A stretch of DNA of 64,000 nucleotides, from the NCBI RefSeq assembly GCF_023159225.1, contig NC_063166.1:43207149-43271148 (forward strand), in the 5' to 3' direction. Shown piece by piece: positions 54,215 through 64,000 of this stretch (position 1 is its first letter; each line of letters opens with the position of its first letter). Origin of the DNA: Perognathus longimembris pacificus (lineage: Eukaryota > Chordata > Mammalia > Rodentia > Heteromyidae). The notes beneath the pieces are model-generated. The model had not been told where the DNA came from, did no database searches, and was given only the letters and a program-made list of their open reading frames with translations. The translations under genes were made by a program, and so were the position numbers.

Positions 54215-54720
54215 GCATAGTTTTTTTTTTTTTTAATGTACTTGAGTTCCTTTTTTGTTTTATTGTGTTTAAGTAGTTGTAGAAAGGGGTTTCATTCCAA
54301 CATGTCTGTTGCTGAGTACAATGCATCGTGATCAATGTCAGTCTTCATCATTCTCCCCATCTATCCCATGCCAAGTTGTCTGGTTCCATTTTTCTGTTGT
54401 TTCTTTGTTTTTGGTGTTGCTAATGGGGCTTGGACTTAGTGCCTGGGCACTCCCCCTGAGCTTTTTCACACAAGGCTGGTGCTCAACCACCTGAGCCACA
54501 GCTCCATTTCTGGCTTTTGGGTGGTTAATTGGAGATAAGAGTTTCTGGCTGGATATGAACCATGATCCTCAGTTCTAGGATTACATGCATGAGCACCAGC
54601 ACTCTGCTACCTGGTTCCATTTTTATGTGTGTACAGTGAACATTAAGACTGTTTTCACCCCCTCCCTCCATCCGCCCTGCTCTCCTGACTTATACTGCAG
54701 CACATGTGACAGCTTTCTGG
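54215..54720 (-). mobile_element. Retroelement copy (58.5-kb family) interrupted by a SINE
   Basis: Poly-T at 54221-54234, then AGAAAGGGGTTTCATTCCAACATGT, GATCAATGTCAGTCTTCATC and later CCCCCTCCCTCCATC. The order parallels 58546-58900. A minus-strand composite SINE at about 54400-54605 (CAACCACCTGAGCCACAGCT) is inserted. Confidence 0.65.
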
Positions 54721-55008
54721 TATTATTATTATTTTTTAACTGTAGGTCAGTTCTAGAGTTACACAACTGGAATCATCCACTGACTATCCCATGCTTCAGT
54801 CACTTTCTTCATATATAACTGCATGTGCCCTCTTGTGTTTTATATGTGTATACCTTAGATCTAACTTCTACATGTGAGAAAACAGGTGCCTTTTGGCTCT
54901 TGGAGCTTGACTTCCTTCACTTAACATACTTTTCCCCAGGTTTGTCCATTTCCCTGGAAATGACATGTGAGTCTTCCTGATGGATGATTGAAATAAATTC
55001 CATTTTTT

Positions 55009-55013
<5 letters not shown>

Positions 55014-55062
<49 letters not shown>

Positions 55063-55065
55063 TTC
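55014..55065. repeat. (GT)n microsatellite
   Basis: About 23 GT units after a T run, forming the tail of the minus-strand SINE that follows. Confidence 0.97.
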
Positions 55066-55437
55066 TGGGGCTTGAACTCAGGGCCTGAGTGTTGTATCTG
55101 AGATTTTGTGCTCAAGGCTAGCACTCTTCCACTTGGGCCACAGCTCCACATCTGACTTCCTGTGATTAATTGGGGTTAAGAGTCTCATGGACTTTTCTGC
55201 CCAGGTTGGCTTCAAACTTTGATCCTTAGATCTCAGCCTCCTGAGAAGCCCAGTCTACATCCTTAACTTTTTTGCTTAAGACTTTACCACTGGAGCCACT
55301 GCTCCACTCTCTTCCTTTTGGTGGTTAATTGGGGATGAGTCAATAAGGTTTTTCTGCCTGAACTGATTTTGAACAGTGATGCTCAGATTTCAGCCTCCTG
55401 AGTAGCTAGGATTACAAGTGTGAGCCACTAATGCCCA
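55066..55437 (-). mobile_element. Two adjacent minus-strand composite SINEs
   Basis: First copy 55066-55245 (CTTCCACTTGGGCCACAGCT; head CAGCCTCCTGAGAAGCCCAG). Second, shortened copy 55265-55437 (ACCACTGGAGCCACTGCTCC; head CAGCCTCCTGAGTAGCTAGG). Confidence 0.85.
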
Positions 55438-55662
55438 GTGAACAAAAATTTTTAAATAATAATAGTCATATTTACAAGTAATAAATACTCTAACAATGTC
55501 ATTACAACTAACCTATAAAACATTTCTAGGACTTGCTTTCCAGTTAGTTTCAACATAGCTCTATTAAACCATTAAATACACCAGAAAAAAGGATAATAAA
55601 ATAAGAATTGAGAGTACATTAAAGAAGGTTAGAGGCTAAATTTATAGTGTGTGAGTTTTCTT

Positions 55663-55870
55663 TTTTTTTTTTTTTTTTTGCCAGTCCTGGGCCTTGGACT
55701 CAGGGCCTGAGCACTGTCCCTGGCTTCTTCCCGCTCAAGGCTAGCACTCTGCCACTTGAGCCACAGCACCGCTTCTGGCCGTTTTCTGCATATGTGGTGC
55801 TGGGGAATCGAACCTAGGGCCTCGTGTATCCGAGGCAGGCACTCTTGCCACTAGGCTATATCCCCAGCCC
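55663..55870 (-). mobile_element. IDL-Geo SINE with 17-bp target duplication
   Basis: Flanked by AGTGTGTGAGTTTTCTT at 55646-55662 and 55871-55887. Very similar to the copies at 3191 and 24481 (shared GTATCCGAGGCAGGCACTC or TCTGAGG variant). Confidence 0.96.
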
Positions 55871-56044
55871 AGTGTGTGAGTTTTCTTAAGGAAGCAAGTG
55901 GTAAAATTTTACTAAGCACAACCTGTAAATTACATAATTTGGTGGGGAGGGTAGTGGTTGGGAGAGGACATGAAAGAAAAACCATATCTCCAATTTTAGA
56001 TTCTATTGAACAGTTGAGTTAATAACAATGTTAAGTTTCCATCT

Positions 56045-56467
56045 TTTTTTTTTTTGGTTAAATTTTTTTTGACTTTTTTATTGTCAAACTGATGTACAGA
56101 GACGTTACAGTTTCATACCTTAGGCATTGGATACATTTCTTGTACTCTTTGTTACCTCCTCCCTCATTCCCCCCTCCCTCTTTCCCTCTCCCCCCATGAG
56201 TTGTTCAGTTGGTTTACACCAAACAGTTTTGCAAGTATTGCTTTTGTAGTCATTTGTCTTTTTATCCTGTGTCTCTCGATTTTGGTATTCCCTTTCACTT
56301 TCCTAGTTCTAATACCAGTATACACAGTTTCCAATGTACTCAGATAAGATACAGTGATAGTGCAGGTACAACCACAGGAAGAGGATCAACAATAGAAGCT
56401 ACGGTTTCACAGGGCAGGTTGAAAGTAATTACAACAGTGATATTAACAGTCATTTCCATAACATGGA
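56045..56467 (-). mobile_element. L1-3'-end-like retroelement with 15-bp target duplication
   Basis: Starts with poly-T on the plus strand and is flanked by GTTAAGTTTCCATCT at 56030-56044 and 56468-56482. On the minus strand it is about 420 bp. It has a purine-rich GGGGGGAGAGGG block and ends TGTACATCAGTTTGACAATA with an A tail. No coding capacity. Its end resembles other L1-3'UTR-like pieces in the window. Confidence 0.85.
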
Positions 56468-56649
56468 GTTAAGTTTCCATCTCTTTAACATCTAGATAAC
56501 TGTATGTTAGCCTTCAATTCAATGGTTCCATGGGTATGTGCCAGATTCTTGTTAACATTCCAGCAAAGTCATTGGGGAAAATTACATCTACCGCACTCTC
56601 AAATGAATTTGCCATTTATGTAGAGTTTAAAACAAAATGTTCCCATTTT

Positions 56650-56862
56650 CCGGCCAGGCATCAATGGCTCGTGCCTTGTAATCTTAGCTACTCAGGATGC
56701 TGAGATCTGAGAATTATGGTTCAAAGCCAGCCAGGGCAGTAAAGTCAGTGAGACTCTTATCTTCAATTAGCCACTAGAAAACCAGAAATGGAGCTGTGGC
56801 TCAAAGTGATAGAGTTCTGGCCTTGAGCAGAAAAGCCCCACAACCGACAAAAACAAAACAGA
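56650..56862 (+). mobile_element. Composite B1-like/Geo SINE
   Basis: Head CCAGGCATCAATGGCTCGTG; right unit GGAGCTGTGGCTCAAAGTGA; shortened at the end. Confidence 0.85.
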
Positions 56863-56904
56863 AAAAAAAATTCTATTTTCTTTCCTTTCTTCTCCTCCTC
56901 CCTT

Positions 56905-57145
56905 CCTTTGTTTTTTCTTGTCCATCATGGGGCTTGAACTCAGGAGCTTGTGTGCTGTCCCTAAGCTTTTCTGCTTAAGGCTAGGGTTCTACTACTTTGA
57001 GCCACAGCTCCACTTCTGGTTTTCTGATGATTAACTGGAAATGACAGTCTCACTTTCCTGCCCAGGCTGGCTTCCAGTCATGAACTTCAGATTGCACCCT
57101 CCTTGAGTAACTAGGAATATAGGTGTAAGTCACCAGCACTTGACT
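56905..57145 (-). mobile_element. Composite B1-like/Geo SINE
   Basis: Right unit CTACTTTGAGCCACAGCTCC; head includes ACCCTCCTTGAGTAACTAGG. Confidence 0.82.
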
Positions 57146-57394
57146 GAAAATTTACATCTTTACTCAAGTCCAGCCCTTGTAAGTATTAGTAATATTGATC
57201 ACTTATCCAGTATGAGACCCTGAGTGGCAAGAAAAAAAAGTAATCTTGAAAAGCAATTCAAATTATTAATGTTTGTCAGTGCTCATATTTAGGGATTTGT
57301 CAAACTATAATTGGATCTTTTTTTTTTTTTTTGCAAGTACTCTCGGTAGACTGGAGTGGACAGGGAGGATCTTTTCCCTTTAAAAAATTTTTCT

Positions 57395-57490
57395 TAGAGC
57401 CCAGTGTAGTGTGCATGCCTGTAGTCCCAGCACGCTGGAGATTGAGGCAGGAGGATCTCCAGTTTCAGGCTAGCCTGGGTTACATAGACA
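57395..57490 (+). mobile_element. B1-like SINE
   Basis: CCCAGTGTAGTGTGCATGCC, GTAGTCCCAGCACGCTGGAG and AGGCTAGCCTGGGTTACATA. 57495-57920 is AT-rich with nothing recognised. Confidence 0.8.
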
Positions 57491-57924
57491 AAAAAGAAAA
57501 AAGTACTTAGTTTAGTTTTCTGTAACTTTTGCTTCAGTAAATAGTTCCTCTATTATTTTAAATGCCATAAAACAACTTGAAATACATGTATTAAAGCTCA
57601 GTGTGCTTCTTGTAGAACTATTTTGGTGCAACTTGTCAAAATATAAAGATCTTACAAACTGTCTTAATTCCAAGAAGGCTTGCAAATATCTTTATAAATC
57701 TTATAAAGTTAATTTAAATCTGAACACAAAGTTTAATATTTTAGTACCCAGAATTAATTGCTTTGAATTTGCATGATCTTATAGAATTTAAAATCCAACA
57801 GATGGTGGACAAAATCCCACAGTCAGGAATAAATTATAAAGCCTGGCAGCAGAAAGAAGATCAATACACACTTGCTAATGGAGTGGGGGTGATGGGCACC
57901 CTATCTTAATAAGCATCTGTGTCA

Positions 57925-58150
57925 AGCCAAGAGCCAGTGATTCACACCTGTAATCCTAGTTACTGAGGAGGCTGAGGATCTGAGGATTGAGGTTTGAGGC
58001 CAGTGCAAGGAGGAAAATCCATAAGGCTTATCTCCAATTAACTACCAAAAAGCCGGAAGTGGAGCTGTGATTCAAATTTTAGAGCTCTTGAGGGAAAAGC
58101 TAAGGGACCCAGGCCCTGAGTTCAAGTGCACATAAGAGCACCACATAAAC
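57925..58150 (+). mobile_element. Composite B1-like/Geo SINE
   Basis: Head CAGTGATTCACACCTGTAAT; right unit GGAGCTGTGATTCAAATTTT. 58155-58460 shows nothing recognised. Confidence 0.82.
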
Positions 58151-58464
58151 AAGAACCAAACAATGGCTGCTGGATAGTAGCTGGTAAACAGATGTTGTGC
58201 TAGCAAATGTTGAAGCACATGTGGACTGGCATTTCATTGTTGGTTTCCACAAACTGTAAAGAGAGCTGAGATTCCAGGAAGCCCACTCATGCCTTGGCTG
58301 ACGTGTCCTCCCTGAAGCTGTATGAGCTATGACAAGGGGTCAAGGGGGAGCCACTGTTGCCAGCCTTTCCTACAACCATGTAAAGAAGAGAGGAAGCTAA
58401 GAAAGCTAGACTTTCCAGCAAGTATGCTCTCTCCTCCAGAGCTCAGGCTTCCTAGATGAAAGTA

Positions 58465-59095
58465 ATTAAGTCAGGAGGCTGAGGTCTGAGGATCATAGTT
58501 CAAAGCCAGCCCAGGCAAACAAATCCCTGTGACTCCTTTTCCTAACTTTTATTTTTTAAGTTATCTTTGAAGAGTTGTACAAAGAGGTTTCAGTTTAACA
58601 TGTCAGTTTTAATGTTTTATTTTTTAAATTGTTATGGTCACCCCTCTCCTCACCCTCTTCCAGTTTTTCTCTTCTGTCCCCACCCAGAAGTTGTACAGTT
58701 CATTTTCCGCCCAGTGTCTAGTGAGTATCATGGCTACATTTGTTCTCCCTATGTCCCATCATTTCTGTGCCACCCTGTACCATCCTAAAGACAGATAATT
58801 AACGGACAGATATCATCCTAAAGACAGATAAGTACAACGATCAATGTCACCGTTCCATCATTTTCCTCCATTTCTCCTAATCCCCACACATAACTTCAAT
58901 TTACCTATTTGCATTTTCACATATATACATTCACTATCCCTGTGATTGAATACCCTTTCCTCTCTCCATTCATCTTTTATTTATCTCCAATTAATCAGCA
59001 AAAAGTCAAAAGTAGAGCTATGTCTCAAGTGGTAGAGCACCAAGCTTTGAAAAAAAACAGGGACAGCCCCCAGGCCTGGAGTTCAAGCTCACACT
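58465..59095 (+). mobile_element. Composite SINE split by a retroelement
   Basis: Head part at about 58465-58540 (AGGAGGCTGAGGTCTGAGGA) and the remainder at about 58980-59095 (TATCTCCAATTAATCAGCAA; right unit GTCTCAAGTGGTAGAGCACC) are separated by the element at about 58545-58978. Confidence 0.8.
58545..58978 (-). mobile_element. L1-3'-end-like retroelement inserted in a SINE
   Basis: Begins T-rich on the plus strand. Its reverse complement has TGTACAACTTCTGGGTGGGG and a GATACTCACTAGACACTGGG segment shared with the piece at 30440-30490. An internal 20-base repeat (ATCATCCTAAAGACAGATAA with a variant) lies at 58783-58830. Confidence 0.7.
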
Positions 59096-59109
59096 GGCAC
59101 AAAAGTCTA

Positions 59110-59332
59110 TGTAAGCCAGCACTGGTTGCTCACACATGTAATCCTAGCTACTCGGGAAGCTCAGATCTCAGGATAGCAGTTCAAAGCCATCCTGGGTAGG
59201 AAAGCTTTTGAGACTCTCCAGTCAAGCACCAAAAAAAGCCAGAAATGGAGTTGTGGCTCAAGTTATAGAGCACTAACTATGAGCGAAAAGCTCAGGAACA
59301 GCACGAAAGCCCTGAGTTCAAGCCCCAGGAGC

Positions 59333-59393
<61 letters not shown>
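59110..59393 (+). mobile_element. Composite B1-like/Geo SINE with (CA)n tail
   Basis: Head CCAGCACTGGTTGCTCACAC; right unit GTTGTGGCTCAAGTTATAGA; ends CCCCAGGAGCAGTA followed by about 28 CA units at 59337-59393. Confidence 0.9.
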
Positions 59394-59396
<3 letters not shown>

Positions 59397-59695
59397 CTGT
59401 GTTCTATACTGGAACATGTCGTCCAGGATAACCTGGCTCAGGTTTTCTACCCATGCTTAGCCACAAATAAACTCCCTCTTATTCCCGTTGGGAGTAAGAG
59501 CTCTATGCTGACAAGGCAAAGGATCTGAACCCTTGACTAACAGGAAGAGTCTAGCTGGGAAATGTGCACAAAGGTAGCTCTTGGGCACCATGAAGGAATT
59601 AGGGAGAGAAATGCTGAAGAGGAAGAAAAATACCCATAGCAGAGAAGAGCAACAAAACCAAAAGCAAGTATGTAGAGAGCCTGTGAGGTATAGAT
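59394..59695. other. Unclassified sequence
   Basis: No gene or repeat recognised. Confidence 0.35.
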
Positions 59696-59724
59696 GGAAA
59701 ATATGATATAATTCAACTGTGAAT

Positions 59725-60165
59725 TCAGATGGTCCTGGGCTTTTCTTTGTTGGAAGATATCACTGCTTCAATTGCATCATTTGGTCTAGATCTGTTTAGG
59801 TCATTTACACCCTCATGGTTCAATTTTGGTAAGTCGACTGAATTTAGAAGCTCATCACCCATTTTCCTAAATTTTCCAGTTTATTTATAGATTTCCAAAG
59901 TATTTCCTCATGACCGTGAGGATTTCATTAGCAGTTGTTGTCACCACTAATTTTATTAATTTGAGCTTCTTACCTTCTTATTTAGTTAAATCAGAGGTTT
60001 ATCAAGCTTAATTTTTCAAAGAACCAACTTTTGGTTTCATTCTTTGTGCTGTTTTTGTAATTTCCAATTAATTTCTTCCCTAATCTTTATTGCTTATTTT
60101 CATCTGAAAATTGAGGGTTTAGCTTTTTCCTGTTCCTCTGGAAGTTTGACATGTGTCATCAAGCT
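59725..60165 (-). mobile_element. Old L1 ORF2 fragment
   Basis: On the minus strand the order AACCAAAAGTTGGTTCTTTG, then ACCAAAATTGAACCATGAGG, then CAATTGAAGCAGTG matches the L1 ORF2 region between endonuclease and reverse transcriptase. It contains many stops and small indels. Confidence 0.8.
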
Positions 60166-60169
60166 TTAC

Positions 60170-60520
60170 TTTTTCCAGTCATGGGGCTTGAACTCAGGGC
60201 CTGGGCAATGCCCCTGAGTCTTCTTCATTATAGGCTAGGCTGAACCACTTTGAGCCACAGTGTCACTTACAATTTTCTGGTGGTTAATTGAAGATAAGAG
60301 TCTCACAGACCTGTCTGAGCTGGCTTTGAACCTCAATCCACAGATTTTAGCCACCTGAGTAGCTGGGATTACAGGCATGAGCCACCAGTGCCTGGCTTCA
60401 TCAAGCTATTTGAGAAGGTTTGTTTTGTTTTGGGGGAGTGTGCCAGTCCTGGGCTTGAATTCAGGGCCTGAGCACTGTCCCTGAACTTCTGTACTCAAGG
60501 CTAACACTTCTACTGCTTGT
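60170..60520 (-). mobile_element. Composite SINE and a Geo right-unit piece
   Basis: Complete composite copy at about 60175-60398 (CACTTTGAGCCACAGTGTCA; head GCCACCTGAGTAGCTGGGAT). A right-unit piece lies at about 60440-60520. Confidence 0.85.
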
Positions 60521-60646
60521 TGAATAATCTGCTGGTATTCTAATGGGCTTACCATTGCATTTGACTGGTCTCTTCTCCTTTGCAGCTCTCAATAGTGTGT
60601 ATATTTAGTGGTTTAAGTATAATTTAACTGCGGTGTTTCTGCCTGG

Positions 60647-60873
60647 TATTACTTGTTTAGTGTTCTGAATGACTTTGTCTTTTGAGGTCAGAGTAATTTG
60701 CTGCTATTATTTAATTGAATAGGTTCTCAATGCCTCAGTTTATATTTCTTTCTCTCTCTGTATTACTTGTTTAGTGTTCTGAATGACTTTGTCTTTTGAG
60801 GTCAGAGTAATTTGCTGCTATTATTTAATTGAATAGGTTCTCAATGCCTCAGTTTATATTTCTTTCTCTCTCT
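60647..60873 (+). repeat. Exact tandem duplication, unit 114 bp
   Basis: 60647-60759 and 60761-60873 are identical by eye, from TATTACTTGTTTAG to TTTCTTTCTCTCTCT. It lies in AT-rich sequence (60525-61200) of uncertain origin, possibly old retroelement. Confidence 0.97.
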
Positions 60874-61317
60874 TCTATATTCATTATTTATACATTTAAT
60901 GTTTTGATTGGTTCTAAAAGGTCTTGTAAATATGACTAGTATTTCTTAGATTTTTTTCAATATCTTTAATTATTTGAACTAATTCCTCTGTTTTATCTTC
61001 AATCCTTGATAATCTTTTCAACTTCTGTTCTAGTAGCTAGGATTCTTATATGGAGCTTTTCTTTGTATGTGTGTGGGTATGGGTGTGGGGGGCTATTGAA
61101 CACTTCATTTCTAAAACTTCAATTTGATTTTTAAGATTTCTCTATCATTACTGAACCCTTCTCTAAAACCTTCATAGGGTCCATTAATTTTTCCACGGCT
61201 AGTGTCAAGCTTAAAATCTTCCTACCTCTGCCTCCTGATTAGCTCTGACTATAGATGTATGCTGCCCTGTCCCCTCTCTTCCCCCTGTGTCAGCAGCCAT
61301 GTATCACTAAAGACAAC

Positions 61318-61560
61318 ACAGCCAGGCATGGTGGTGCATTTGGTTCATCTTAGTATTCAGGAGACCAAGGTAGGAAGATTATGAGTTCCAGGCTAGTCTG
61401 GGCTACATAGCAAGACCCTGTCTCAAAAACTCAAAAGAGGCAAAGACTGGGAGAGTAGGAAGGAAGGGGTAGCATTGTTAGAAAGAAATGTAACCATTAC
61501 CTGACTTGTGAAATGGTAACCCCTCTTACATCAAGTTTGAACAATAAAAATGTTAATTAA
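61318..61560 (+). mobile_element. B1-like SINE and L1-3'-end-like fragment
   Basis: Full B1 layout at 61318-61430 (CAGGCATGGTGGTGCATTTG; GGGCTACATAGCAAGACCCT). Then 61440-61560 with AGAAATGTAACCATTACCTG, CCCCTCTTACATCAAG and AACAATAAAAATG. Confidence 0.75.
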
Positions 61561-61788
61561 AAAACTCCAAACTCTAAGAAAGCACAAGTTCAAACCGTAG
61601 TACAAAAAATAATTAATAAACACCCCCATACTCATATGTGTGTGCATATGTGCACACACAATGCCAAGTGAGAAAAATAAAGCTCAAGAATCAAAGTGAC
61701 TTTTGGGTGGCTGGGCATTGGGGGGGCGGGGTGTTAATCTTTGTTATTGCTTTGATGCTACAAAGGTTTATTAAAAATATCTGGTTCA

Positions 61789-62890
61789 TGGGAGTGCAAA
61801 TTAGTACAACCACTTTGGAGAGCAGTATGGGGGTTCCTCAAAAAGCTCAGCATAGACATACCCTATTACCCAGCCGTACCATTCCTAGGCATCTATCCTG
61901 AACAACAGGTCCCAGGATATCAAAAAGACATCTACACATCCATGTTAATCGCTGCACAATTCACAATAGCTAAAATATGGAAACAACCCAGATGCCCCTC
62001 TACAGATGAATGGATCCAAAGTATGTGGTACCTATACACAATGGAATACTACATAGCGATTAGAAATGATAAAATATTGGTATTCGCAGGGAAATGGTCA
62101 GAACTTGAACAAATAATGCTGAGCGAGACAAGCCTAGAACACAGAGAACAAAGGGGCATGGTCTTGATATATGACTGTTGTTGCGGGGGGGGGGGGCGGG
62201 GAGGGCGGACAGTAGAGACCAGGTTTGTGAAACAAAAAACTTCTTGTGGGGCTGGGGATATGGCCTAGTGGCAAGAGAGCTTGCCTTGTATACATGAGGC
62301 CCTGGGTTCGATTCCCCAGCACCACATATACAGAAAATGGCCAGAAGTGGCGCTGTGGCTCAAGTGGCAGAGTGCTAGCCTTGAGCAAAAGGAAGCCAGG
62401 GACAGTGCTCAAGCCCTGAGTCCAAGGCCCAGGACTGGCCAACCCCCCCTTCCCCCCCCTAAAAAAAAACTTCTTGTCAAGTGGTATTTATACAGGCTTG
62501 GGTCAACGACCTTGCATTATGTATCTAAAACTAAACAACTACTAAACATAAAGAGGTCTAAAATAGACCTCTCAGTGGATCACAATAGCTCAACAGCTGT
62601 GTATATATGATCATATAAGACAAGGATAAGCAAACTCTATTGTTGACGTTATATTTAAAGTGCTAGGTGAATTTCCTTTGGCATACGTCATGTGGCTACT
62701 GTATATGATTTTGGTACACTGGGTATTGTATATATGCCTACCTGATCTAGGGAAGGGAAAGAAAAATGAGGGTGTAAGATATCACAATAAATGTACTCAC
62801 TGCTCTATTATGTAACTGCACCCCTTTTGCACAACACTTTATCAACAAAATTTAATTAAAAAATAAAAATAAATAAATTTTAATTTTATT
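61789..62890 (+). mobile_element. 5'-truncated L1 with target duplication
   Basis: Begins inside the 3' part of ORF2 and shares long near-identical stretches with the L1 at 33300-34170. The translated C-terminal ORF2 block includes IAKIWKQPRC and YTMEYYIAIRND. A G-rich run at 62184-62210 lies in the 3'UTR. It ends in an A-rich tail. Flanked by a ~15-bp duplication: AAAATATCTGGTTCA ending 61788 and AAAATACCTGGTTCA ending 62906, one mismatch. A SINE interrupts it at 62248-62463. Confidence 0.92.
62248..62463 (+). mobile_element. IDL-Geo SINE inside the L1, unusual C-rich tail
   Basis: Near-consensus copy flanked by AAAAAACTTCTTGT at 62234-62247 and 62464-62477. After GGACTGGCCAA the tail is CCCCCCCTTCCCCCCCCTA before the A run. 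Confidence 0.95.
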
Positions 62891-62919
62891 TAAAATACCT
62901 GGTTCAAATTAACTCCAGG

Positions 62920-63195
62920 AAATGGAAACAATTTTTTTCTTTTTTGTTTTGTTCATTTATCTTCCTTTGGGGACTAAAGGGGACACAGAAAATGGAGGGG
63001 CATAGGGTGAATAAATGAGCAGTGGTACTCAGTAGAGACTATGCTGAAAATGAACTATACAATTTGTGGGTGGAGACAGAGGGAAAAACTGAGAGAGAAC
63101 AAAAGAAGGGGTGACATTGTCCAAAAAGAAATGTACTCTTTACCTGACTTATGAAATTACAAGTCCTCTGTACATCACCTTTATAATAACAAAAA
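62920..63195 (+). mobile_element. L1-3'-end-like retroelement fragment
   Basis: Same order of words as 30290-30556 but extends further: AAATGTACTCTTTACCTGAC and CCTCTGTACATCACCTTTAT, then AT-rich sequence. Confidence 0.65.
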
Positions 63196-63574
63196 TATAT
63201 CTAGATTCTGTCAATGCTCTATACCTCTTTCTGGATGATAGAAAACAAAGTCATTTATGAGGATACAAAATGAGGATAGACAGGATACAAGGATATATTA
63301 TTTTCAACAAATATCAAAAGAGCAAGGTAGACTGAAAAAATAAAAGGCAAATAAGCTCCTTCCCCCATACCTCCTTTTTAATACTAAGTTACAAGATTCT
63401 ATATTAGAGACTTTGGAGGGGGATATAACTCTGCTTCGCCTTTGAAAAGGTAAGCATCCGGAACTCTTCGAGGATGGGTAAAGCACAGAGAATGAAAGGC
63501 TGTTCTGGCAAAAGGAGGTTCTGAAGGTTACAGTGCTTGGGGGAGGCCTCACCCATCTTGCCCACACCAGTGAA
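63196..63574. other. Unclassified sequence
   Basis: No gene or repeat recognised. Confidence 0.35.
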
Positions 63575-63755
63575 CTAGGATTCAGTAGCCTGACTTGACC
63601 ACAAGTAGGCTCCCAGCTCAGAGGGATAAAGGCAGCAAATAACAGCTCCCATTTTGAATCTTTTCACTTCTGTTTTCTGGGTGAGGAGCAGGAAATGTTT
63701 CTCTTCCATCTCTGACTTAAACCTTATTGTATGAAAATAAATCTTGTTAAACTTA
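63575..63755 (+). repeat. Unclassified interspersed repeat, copy 2
   Basis: Pairs with 50745-50935. It ends in TGAAAATAAATCTTG. The remaining 63756-64000 has no recognised feature. Confidence 0.6.
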
Positions 63756-64000
63756 AGAGAAAAATAATCTGGTCCCCAAGAAGCATTACTATGACCAGGT
63801 CTACCAGGAGGTCTGGGTAGGAGGAGGTTGATGAACTCCCTCACTTGTGAGACCAGGAGAGCTGACAAAGAGTAAAGGTGTAAAAGGTTCAAGTCCTTGT
63901 GCTCCAGGTGGTCCCTGAGCGGCTCTTCAGGACACAGATGAGCTGTTGGCTGCTTGTAATTTAAGCAGGCCTTGTTAGATGGGGATGCTATACTTATAGA

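Noticed and set aside
53823..54276. Poly-Leu, poly-Ser, poly-Arg and Glu-rich open frames
   Set aside because: They are translations of the TCC tract in the different frames.

Overview
This is vertebrate nuclear DNA from a rodent, and it is mostly intergenic and intronic sequence packed with retroelements. The most abundant repeat is a dimeric SINE. Its left unit is an ID-like, tRNA-derived sequence with RNA polymerase III A- and B-box motifs (TGGCCTAGTGG and GGTTCGATTCC). Its right unit runs from about GTGGCTCAAGTGG to CCCCAGGACTGGC. This matches what I know as the IDL-Geo SINE of the superfamily Geomyoidea (kangaroo rats, pocket mice, pocket gophers), so a heteromyid or geomyid rodent is the best guess. 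The assignment is from recall, not from a search.

The only intact functional gene piece I can support is on the minus strand. A CpG island at about 5385-6620 holds the promoter, 5'UTR and first coding exon of OSBPL10 (ORP10), with ATG at 6021 and splice donor at 5740/5739. Positions 1-5738 are therefore the start of OSBPL10 intron 1, and everything right of about 6.6 kb is upstream intergenic DNA.

From 7 to 16 kb there are SINEs, microsatellites, an old L1 and two solo LTRs (8334-8762; 14050-14364, the latter with a 4-bp target duplication). From 16.7 to 22.1 kb lies a degenerate plus-strand L1 interrupted by four SINE insertions and a solo LTR. At 24 kb a 5'-truncated processed transcript of unknown parent is flanked by a perfect 15-bp target duplication. 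At 30.65-34.18 kb an L1 with an intact-looking 5' end but a large internal deletion sits inside a SINE.

From 37.4 to 50.2 kb there is a nest of endogenous retroviruses. An outer element (LTRs 37543-38364 and 49913-50209) has a solo LTR inserted in its 5' LTR and an inverted LTR fragment beside it. Inside it lies a second LTR pair (41514-41854 and 48211-48548) with a proline-type primer binding site, a gag remnant, an antisense solo LTR, and a broken GHITM cDNA copy at about 45.0-46.2 kb.

From 50 to 64 kb there is more of the same: SINEs, a MaLR-like LTR, simple repeats including a 170-bp TCC tract, L1 fragments on both strands, two copies of an L1-3'-end-like retroelement, an exact 113-bp tandem duplication, and a young 5'-truncated L1 with target duplication. 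I see no evidence for a new enzymatic or defence system. The noteworthy material is the architecture of nested insertions, above all the cellular cDNA between retroviral LTRs.
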